Positions 42,862-48,665 of a stretch of DNA of 48,665 nt are shown in pieces; the stretch's first letter is position 1, and the number at the start of each line of letters is the position of its first letter. Origin of the DNA: Alteromonas mediterranea DE (GTDB lineage Bacteria; Pseudomonadota; Gammaproteobacteria; Enterobacterales; Alteromonadaceae); the NCBI RefSeq assembly GCF_000020585.3, contig NC_011138.3, positions 1,071,464 through 1,120,128 on the forward strand, given 5' to 3'. The notes under the pieces are model-generated. The model did not search any database, was not told the DNA's origin, and worked only from the letters and a program-made list of their open reading frames with translations. The translations under genes were made by a program, and so were the position numbers.

Positions 42862-43317
42862 TTACTTCGGTTGCAACGAATCAATTATTGGGCAGTGGCT
42901 ATCGTCATCATTATTTTGGCATTGTCCTAAATGTTCTTCCAAAGCGTGTTCTAACAACAACAAGTCAGCCATCTTTTTTTGTACTGCGATCAGTTTTTTA
43001 TTAGCTAATTCTTGTACTTTACTACATGGACTATCGTTTAACGCAAGTAACCCTTCAATCTCATTTAGCGTAAAACCTAATTCTTGAGAACGCTTGATAA
43101 AATGTATTCTATTTACCGTTTCTTTCGGGTAATGTCTATAGCCCTGCATAGGCTTTGGTGGTTGTTTAATTAAGCCTTTGCGTTCATAAAAGCGAATTGT
43201 TTCGACATTTACACTCAGTTCTTTAGCCAACATACTTATGGTTCGTTTAGACACGTTATCAATTACCTTACTGACTTTTTGTTTACTTACTTTATATCTA
43301 ATTAAAGTGACCATCAA
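42862..43317 (-). CDS. merR: Mercury-responsive regulator MerR
   Basis: Represses and, with Hg(II), activates the mer promoter. Helix-turn-helix TISMLAKELSVNVETIRFYE, then the dimer helix. The three mercury ligands are present as Cys98, Cys133 and Cys142, each exactly 16 positions above Cys82, Cys117 and Cys126 of Tn501 MerR, so the reading frame may start about 16 residues too early; a GTG at 43254 is an alternative. It points the same way as merT, unlike the divergent merR of Tn501 and Tn21. Confidence 0.94.
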   Translation of the reverse strand: MMVTLIRYKVSKQKVSKVIDNVSKRTISMLAKELSVNVETIRFYERKGLIKQPPKPMQGYRHYPKETVNRIHFIKRSQELGFTLNEIEGLLALNDSPCSKVQELANKKLIAVQKKMADLLLLEHALEEHLGQCQNNDDDSHCPIIDSLQPK

Positions 43318-43583
43318 TGAATACCAGTTTAAACATCGCTAATTGATTTTGTTTTTTCTTCTATTAAATAAGTAAAGTTACCGTTGTTACAACAATATTA
43401 AACCACAACAATGTATGGTTTATCCTTTTTCATTATCAAAGTCCAAATTAGTGTTATTACATGCAGTTCTACATGAGTACACCCTAAAGATACTGTTAAT
43501 ATATCACAGGCAATTACGTAATGACACCACTTAAATAAACCTATATGATATGACACCATCTAAATAGACCTAATTAGGCAAAA
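43318..43583. other. Divergent spacer between merR and tnpR
   Basis: 266 bp, A/T-rich, no gene. It must hold the merR promoter and, next to tnpR, the direct repeats described separately that may be part of the res site. Confidence 0.5.
43522..43572. repeat. Two 22-bp direct repeats upstream of the resolvase
   Basis: Copies start at 43522 (TGACACCACTTAAATAAACC) and 43551 (TGACACCATCTAAATAGACC); 19 of the first 22 positions agree and the period is 29 bp. The second copy runs into the palindrome CCTAATTAGG five bases before the tnpR ATG. The position suggests res subsites and autoregulation of tnpR. Confidence 0.55.
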
Positions 43584-44207
43584 ATGTTCATAAGAGCATA
43601 TTTACGAGCATCAACTTCTGAGCAAGATGCAAATAGAGCAAAAAGCTCATTAAAAAAATTCGTTTCTGGCTTCAGCAAACGAATTGCTTCTTTTTATATA
43701 GAAAATAAATCTGGTAATTCTTTAGATAGACCAGAGCTAATTCGTTTATTGGATGAATCAGAGTCCGGTGATGTTTTGTTAGTTGAATCAATCGATCGTT
43801 TAACAAGGCTAAGCCCTGATGATTGGAAAACTCTTGTAGCCTCAATAAATGAAAAAGGAATTAGTGTTGTTAGTTTAGATCTACCAACCAGTCATTTAAC
43901 ATTTGGCAGTTTTCCAAGTGATGATTTTATGAGATCAATACTTAGTGCTATTAATAATATGCTGTTAGAAATATTAGCGGCCAGTGCATATAAAGAATAT
44001 CGAGAACGTGAACGTAAGCAAAAAGAAGGTATTGTAAAAGCACAGCAAAAGGGACTTTATCACGGTCGTCAGCCTGATTTAGAGGCTCATGATAGGATTG
44101 CCTCGTTTACTGAAGCTGGATTTAGTATTAATAAAACGGCTGAAGCAGTTGGAGTTAGTCGAAGTACGGTAATTAGAGTTAGAAAAAAGCTTAAAAACTT
44201 AGACTAA
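43584..44207 (+). CDS. tnpR: Serine recombinase (Tn3-type resolvase)
   Basis: 207 aa. Resolves transposition cointegrates at res. The catalytic domain starts RAYLRASTSEQD with the nucleophile Ser10 and continues with VESIDRLTRLSPDDW; a C-terminal helix-turn-helix (INKTAEAVGVSRSTVIRVRK) binds DNA. It stands upstream of, and in line with, the Tn3-family transposase gene and divergent from merR, as expected for one mer transposon. Confidence 0.9.
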   Translation: MFIRAYLRASTSEQDANRAKSSLKKFVSGFSKRIASFYIENKSGNSLDRPELIRLLDESESGDVLLVESIDRLTRLSPDDWKTLVASINEKGISVVSLDLPTSHLTFGSFPSDDFMRSILSAINNMLLEILAASAYKEYRERERKQKEGIVKAQQKGLYHGRQPDLEAHDRIASFTEAGFSINKTAEAVGVSRSTVIRVRKKLKNLD

Positions 44208-44551
44208 GGTTAATTTCGAGGGGATGGGCGCAAAACCCCTTAGAGCAACCTGTCGGACCTAATTGCATCGTGATTTGAATTTGACAGGTTGAGTCCAGAC
44301 TAATCCAGCTAAGAACATAAGTCTCGGAGCTAATCTAGCTTCTCTCGCTTTTTGAATTCTAGAACGTTGCCTGTTGCCCCCGTTGTTTCCACATCGATCA
44401 TTAACTCAATATGGGGTTCTAGGGATTTTCCCCTCTAAAAAGACTTAATCCTCTGTAGACCACACCAATAAATGGCTGCGGAGGTGGGTTACTACTTATA
44501 AGTGTGGCAAATTAGGTAAATATCGTACATTTAATACGGAACAGCCCTGAT
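44208..44551. other. 344-bp spacer between tnpR and tnpA
   Basis: No gene seen. It holds a 9-bp inverted repeat CAACCTGTC / GACAGGTTG (44246-44291), two direct repeats TAATC-AGCT 30 bp apart (44301 and 44331), and two GGGG...CCCC stems (44219-44240, 44413-44434). Part of it may be the res site. GACCTAATT at 44256 repeats a motif just upstream of tnpR. Confidence 0.5.
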
Positions 44552-44812
44552 ATGGCCATCAAAAACGAAATTACTATTCTCACGAGAGCAGAACAGGCAG
44601 ATCTTTATTCCCCACCCATTTTTTCAATCGAAGAACAACGTCTGTACTTTTCTCTGAACGATGCGGAATTGGCAGTTTTTCGGTCAATTCGTCTCAGAGC
44701 TCATAGATGTTACTTTGTCGCGATTTTGGGATACTTCAAATCAAAGCCCGTCATCCTAGATATCGCTTACTCGCAGGTTTCTAAGGATTTAATGTTCATC
44801 AGTAAAGAGTAA
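44552..44812 (+). pseudogene. tnpA: Tn3-family transposase, 5' part, cut by IS66
   Basis: N-terminal 84-86 residues of a DUF4158-type Tn3 transposase (IFSIEEQRLYFSLNDAELAV; YFKSKPVILDI). The native sequence ends at 44808; the next codons and the TAA stop come from the first bases of the IS66 element. Joining 44808 to 47523 restores the frame through ISKELLGGKGLRPFTPSQ. Confidence 0.92.
44801..44808. repeat. Target-site duplication, left copy
   Basis: AGTAAAGA directly before the left end of the IS66 element, identical to the copy at 47515-47522. Eight bases is the IS66-family duplication length. Confidence 0.95.
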
Positions 44813-44894
44813 GCGATCATTTTAGACTGTCTTTTCCCTGCGGTGCTACTCCGTAAAATAGCCTCCGTAGATTTTACTAACGGAGACTTTACTG

Positions 44895-45179
44895 ATGGCA
44901 ACAAAAAGACGTACACGTGAGCAATGGCAAAGATTGGTTGACAAGCAAGCAGCAAGCGAGCTGACAGTCAGTGAATTTTGTGCACAGCATGCGTTAACAG
45001 TATCAAATTTTTATCTGTGGCGTAAAAAGCTGAGCGATGATAGTCAACCGTTTGCGCAGCAGGATAACTGGCTTGCTTTTGATATGCCAGCGAGCGGAAA
45101 CCAGAGTATAGATTCAGCGTGGGAGATAGAACTGGTATTACCCGGTGGTGTGGTGCTGCGGATGAACCGAGCCGTCTGA
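44895..45179 (+). CDS. tnpA: IS66 TnpA (accessory helix-turn-helix protein)
   Basis: 94 aa. The motif WQRLVDKQAASELTVSEFCA with NFYLWRKKL is the DNA-binding IS66 Orf1 protein, required with TnpB and TnpC for transposition. ATG with ACGGAG upstream. Its TGA overlaps the tnpB ATG by one base (TGATG), so translation is coupled. Confidence 0.92.
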   Translation: MATKRRTREQWQRLVDKQAASELTVSEFCAQHALTVSNFYLWRKKLSDDSQPFAQQDNWLAFDMPASGNQSIDSAWEIELVLPGGVVLRMNRAV

Positions 45180-45514
45180 TGTTACCCTTATCTAATGGGC
45201 GTATTTGGTTGTACACCGGCAATGCCGATATGCGCAAACAGTTTGATGGGTTGGCAGCGCTGGTACAGAGCAAGTTGGGCATGCAGGCGCATTGTGGTGA
45301 CTGGTTTGTGTTTATCAATAAACGCCGCACCCAGCTAAAGGTATTGTATTACCATCAGGGCGGTTATTGTTTGTGGAGCAAACGTCTAGAAAGAGGTACC
45401 TTCGCCAAAGTCACTGACGGCACAGCAAAAACACCATTAAACAGCGCTCAGTTACAGTGTTTGATTGATGGGATTTACTGGCAAAAAGACAAACAAAACA
45501 GGCGATTTAATTAA
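45179..45514 (+). CDS. tnpB: IS66 TnpB
   Basis: 111 aa from the ATG overlapping the tnpA stop (the frame is open further upstream but within tnpA). Motifs IWLYTGNADMRKQFDGLAAL, FVFINKRRTQLKVLYY and GGYCLWSKRLERGTF are diagnostic of the IS66 Orf2 family. Exact molecular role is unknown; needed for transposition in tested IS66 elements. Confidence 0.95.
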   Translation: MLPLSNGRIWLYTGNADMRKQFDGLAALVQSKLGMQAHCGDWFVFINKRRTQLKVLYYHQGGYCLWSKRLERGTFAKVTDGTAKTPLNSAQLQCLIDGIYWQKDKQNRRFN

Positions 45515-45537
45515 CTGATTTTGTTATAATTTAGCCC

Positions 45538-47115
45538 ATGAAAACACGCTCTATTAGTCACCTTTCACCGTCTGAAATTGAGGCTGCCTTTGCTCATCAA
45601 GCCGATGAAATTGCGCAACTCAAGCAGCAACTCGACTGGCTTAAACGTCAGTTGTTCGGGCGTAAGTCTGAAAAGGTGTTAGCGGATAATCCGGCGCAGA
45701 GCAGTTTGTTTGATGAGGGGGAAACCCTCACCTTACCGGCAGAAACAAAACCGGTGAAGGCACATACTCGTTCCTCACAAAAGCAACGTCGCGACTCGGA
45801 TTTGAATGATGAAGGCCTGCGTTTTGATGAGACAGTGCCGCAACAGATTATTGATATACCTGCGCCAGAATTACAGGGGGCGGATGCCGACCAGTATGAA
45901 TTAGTGGATACCAAAGAAACCTGTCGCTTAGCACAACAGCCTGGCAGTTATGTGGTATTGAGATTCCGTCGACAGGTCGTGCGTCATAAAACCACGCAAA
46001 CCATTAAGGAGACGCCTGCCCCCACCAATGTGCTGGAAGGCTGTTACTGCGATGTCTCACTGCTCGCCGGACTGATGGTTGATAAAGCGGTGTATCACTT
46101 ACCGCTTCACCGCCAACATCAACGGATGCTGGATAGCGGTATTACCCTTAGCCGGGCCACCTTAATCAACTGGATACAAAAAGGCATTGAGCTGCTTCGA
46201 CCCATCGCCAAAGCCCAGTGGCAACACATTCTGCAAAGTAAAATACTGGCCATGGATGAAGTGCCCATTAAAGCAGGTCGCACTAAAGGCGCTGGCCGAA
46301 AACCCGGACACATGAAACAAACCTACTTCTGGCCCCTGTACGGTGACAGTGATGAAGTGGCGTTTACTTGGAGTAACAGCCGGGGTATGTTGCATGCCCA
46401 AGCACAGTTACAGGACTTTACCGGTACCTTGCTCACCGATGGCTATGCCGCTTACACCAAAACGGTAGCGCAGATAAACCAACAAGAACAACAGATTGTG
46501 CACGCAGCCTGTTGGGTACACATGCGCAGGGGCTTTGAAAAAGCCCTCGACAGTGAGCCGCAAGCCGCACAGCAGGCACTGGATATTATCGCTGCGCTCT
46601 ACCGACATGAAAAACACATCAGGCATAAACAATTAGACCTAGCCGATATCCATGCTTACCGGCAACAACACAGCGAGCCACTCGTTACCGACTTCTTCCG
46701 GTGGGTCTATCAACAGCGACAACGCACTGATTTACTGCCCAAATCTCCCTTCGCCAAGGCACTCCATTATGCGCATGAGCGAGAAAGCCAACTCAAAGTG
46801 TTCCTGGGTAACCCCGCCTTACCCATGGATACCAATCATCTTGAGCGGGCACTGCGTGTTATTCCCATGGGGAGAAAAAACTATTTGTTCTGCTGGTCTG
46901 AACTTGGCGCTGAACAACTGGGCATACTGCAAAGCCTGATGGTGACTTGCCGCCTGCAAGGCGTTAATCCCTACCATTATCTGGTGGATGTATTACAACG
47001 CGTGGCATTACATCCGGCCAGGGACGTAATCGACCTCACGCCGCGGCTCTGGAAACAAAAATACAATCAAAACAGGTTAGTCAGCGATGTCAAAATACTC
47101 ACTTCCCAACACTAA
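45538..47115 (+). CDS. tnpC: IS66 DDE transposase TnpC
   Basis: 525 aa. An N-terminal helical region with LDWLKRQLFGRKSEK (~33-47), a Cys-containing region (GCYCDVSLLAGLMVDKAVYH), and the DDE catalytic residues Asp240 (LAMDEVPIKAG), Asp301 (LLTDGYAAY) and Glu436 (TNHLERALR). Complete, so the IS may be active. The last 29 bases overlap the fourth ORF. Confidence 0.96.
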   Translation: MKTRSISHLSPSEIEAAFAHQADEIAQLKQQLDWLKRQLFGRKSEKVLADNPAQSSLFDEGETLTLPAETKPVKAHTRSSQKQRRDSDLNDEGLRFDETVPQQIIDIPAPELQGADADQYELVDTKETCRLAQQPGSYVVLRFRRQVVRHKTTQTIKETPAPTNVLEGCYCDVSLLAGLMVDKAVYHLPLHRQHQRMLDSGITLSRATLINWIQKGIELLRPIAKAQWQHILQSKILAMDEVPIKAGRTKGAGRKPGHMKQTYFWPLYGDSDEVAFTWSNSRGMLHAQAQLQDFTGTLLTDGYAAYTKTVAQINQQEQQIVHAACWVHMRRGFEKALDSEPQAAQQALDIIAALYRHEKHIRHKQLDLADIHAYRQQHSEPLVTDFFRWVYQQRQRTDLLPKSPFAKALHYAHERESQLKVFLGNPALPMDTNHLERALRVIPMGRKNYLFCWSELGAEQLGILQSLMVTCRLQGVNPYHYLVDVLQRVALHPARDVIDLTPRLWKQKYNQNRLVSDVKILTSQH

Positions 47116-47482
47116 AATCTCAGCCACAATTATGGAGTTCGGTAAAGGAGTGTTAAATGCACTCCCTGCTGATTACAGCCAGGCAGAAATGGAAGATGCT
47201 ATGCTGACGATAATAACCGTGTGGAATGCCATCGTACTGGACACTTGGCACAACACAGACAAAAATGAAAAAATGGTGCTTGATGCACTCTCTCAAGCGC
47301 CTAAAGAAGGACAACTTCAAGTAAAACGATTGATAAAAAGAAAGAAGACCAAGTTTAGCGATGATATCCGCGCGGTTGGAGATCACTGGATAAGAGAAGA
47401 GCAAGGGGACTTTATCTTCGGCTGTGAAGCACGGTTAGATATAGAACGCACCTCCTTAAACGAAGATAGCCTCAAACACTAA
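47087..47482 (+). CDS. Fourth ORF of the IS66 element, unknown function
   Basis: 131 aa starting MSKYSLPNTKISATIMEFGK, a soluble, charged, mostly helical-looking protein with a Lys-rich middle (VKRLIKRKKTKF). It begins inside tnpC and ends 32 bases before the right end, so it travels with the element. Classical IS66 elements have three genes. No domain recognised; possible roles are regulation of transposition or a host-benefit passenger, both speculative. Confidence 0.75.
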   Translation: MSKYSLPNTKISATIMEFGKGVLNALPADYSQAEMEDAMLTIITVWNAIVLDTWHNTDKNEKMVLDALSQAPKEGQLQVKRLIKRKKTKFSDDIRAVGDHWIREEQGDFIFGCEARLDIERTSLNEDSLKH

Positions 47483-47514
47483 ACGAATCACAACGGTCTA
47501 TATTGATCGCTTAC

Positions 47515-47522
47515 AGTAAAGA
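47515..47522. repeat. Target-site duplication, right copy
   Basis: AGTAAAGA directly after the right end of the IS66 element, identical to 44801-44808. Confidence 0.95.
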
Positions 47523-48665
47523 GCTGCTTGGCGGCAAGGGGCTCAGACCATTCACTCCCTCACAAAAACAAAAAGATCGACTCTACGCAAAAGTATTAGA
47601 CCTTGCTGGTTATCACAAATGGGACGAAAGTCAGCACTTCAATTCTCTTTTCGACCACCTTGTTCAGGTGGGCAATGCCTGGCTGGAGCCGCGTTACCTC
47701 TTTGATACTGCTATTGAATTCCTAACCAGTCACAGCATTGCTATCCCTAGGTACACCGTACTCCAGAGACTGATAAGCAGAGCGATGCAGCAGGTCAGAA
47801 AAGACCTGGCGCACCAACTTAATCAACTCACCAGTCCTGAACTTCACGTCTTTCTGGACAGCATAACAGCCATTGATGACGGACTAAGCCTGAACCAGCT
47901 CAGAGGCGGTGCAAAAAGTCTGACCGTACCTGAACTTAAAAAAGAGCTTGCCCTTTATCATCAGTTAGCGCCATGGCGCACGCAAATCAATGGCGTTATC
48001 GATGGGCTTAATCTGTCTCTTAAAAATCGACAACACTTCGGTGAGCTCATCAACTATTACGGCAGTAAACTCAAACGATTCAAACGCGCACAGCAGCATC
48101 TATGGTTGCTATGTCACCTGACAGAGCGGATACAACTGGCACTGGAACGGTTAACTGATGGGTTCATTTACCATATCCGCAAGCAACAAGAAGCTGCCAA
48201 CACCTTTGCACAACAAGCAGTGTTCCTGTCCTGGCAGTCAGCCGCGGACAATGTCACAAAAGCGGCAGAGTTACTGCATCTGTTTGTGGATGAGAACATT
48301 GATGATAATCAACCCTTCTCAGTAGTCAGACAACAGGCATTGAAGGTCATGAATGACAGGGATATCCAGACGCTCTGCCTTTACCTGAAAAAACAGAAAC
48401 GGACCGTGGAAGAGTACCAGTGGCAACATTACGATGAACAATGCAATCTCCTGGAGCAACTGTTAAGGCAGGTGTTTTTGTGCCTTGAATGTGAGGCCGG
48501 TAAAGGCTCAGAAGCCGTCGTCGCCCAACTTCAACAGATGCAGACGGAAATCGCATTCGGTGGACCACTGAAGACGATGGATACGTCGCTCATCCCGAAA
48601 AAGCACCTCCCATGGTTGGTTAAACAGGATAACGTTAACCCGCAACGTTACGAATGGCTGCTCTA
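47515..48665 (+). pseudogene. tnpA: Tn3-family transposase, continuation after IS66, runs off window
   Basis: Open without a stop to the end of the window in the frame that continues the 5' part at 44552. It reads SKELLGGKGLRPFTPSQKQK, then LYAKVLDLAGYHKWDE, LVQVGNAWLEPRYLFDTAIE and HSIAIPRYTVLQRLI, all typical of the N-terminal half of large Tn3-family transposases. Apart from the IS66 insertion no damage is seen. The catalytic C-terminus and the terminal inverted repeat lie beyond the window. Confidence 0.92.

Larger units (their letters stand above)
44809..47514 (+). mobile_element. IS66-family insertion sequence, complete, 2706 bp
   Basis: Left end GTAAGCGATCATTTTAGAC and right end (inverted) GTAAGCGATCAATATAGAC match at 17 of 19 bases and begin with the IS66 GTAAGCG signature. 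Contains tnpA, tnpB, tnpC and a fourth ORF in one direction. Flanked by the perfect 8-bp duplication AGTAAAGA. It interrupts the Tn3-family transposase gene. Confidence 0.96.

Noticed and set aside
44219..44434. Two GGGG...CCCC stems as possible transposon ends
   Set aside because: They are not long matching repeats of each other and lie between tnpR and tnpA, not at an element edge.

Overview
The window reads as chromosome of a marine gammaproteobacterium of the Alteromonas type (Alteromonadaceae). This is inferred from gene order and the look of the proteins, not from a database search. The left half is the conserved translation / envelope / lipid A cluster, and the right end is an accessory island carrying mercury resistance and mobile DNA.

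1-19600: 3' end of rpsB, then tsf, pyrH, frr, uppS, cdsA, ispC, rseP, bamA, skp, fabZ, lpxA, lpxB, rnhB, dnaE, accA and tilS, all on the + strand. They make ribosome and elongation-factor parts, UMP, isoprenoid carriers, CDP-diacylglycerol, the outer-membrane assembly machine, lipid A, the replicative polymerase and malonyl-CoA. lpxD, which normally lies between skp and fabZ, is absent and a terminator sits in its place. Many genes start with GTG or TTG.

19600-31760: a diguanylate cyclase divergent from a Kef-type antiporter, a PspB-like small membrane protein, tadA, mltF divergent from purL, a SmrA-like protein and a tRNA-Arg(CCU). Three small genes are also proposed here: a 51-aa basic protein, a 41-aa acidic protein and a 46-aa protein with a signal-like N-terminus.

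31761-38201: a LapA/BpfA-type biofilm adhesin locus in decay. The adhesin keeps its retention module and a putative LapG cleavage site, but it is short, lacks an RTX C-terminus and carries a one-base frameshift. The TolC/OmpA-type outer-membrane partner has two in-frame stops and a frameshift. The LapB-type ABC exporter loses its C-terminal tail near an island junction, and no HlyD-type partner follows.

38202-48665: the island. A 5'-truncated Tn3-family transposase remnant is followed by a mer operon (merR, merT, merP, merC, merA, merD on the - strand, with a MerR-type promoter between merR and merT). A serine resolvase and a Tn3-family transposase with an N-terminal DUF4158 region follow on the + strand. 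That transposase gene is cut by a 2706-bp IS66-family element with matching ends and a perfect 8-bp target duplication (AGTAAAGA). The IS carries the usual three genes plus a fourth ORF overlapping tnpC. The interrupted transposase resumes in frame after the IS and runs off the window.
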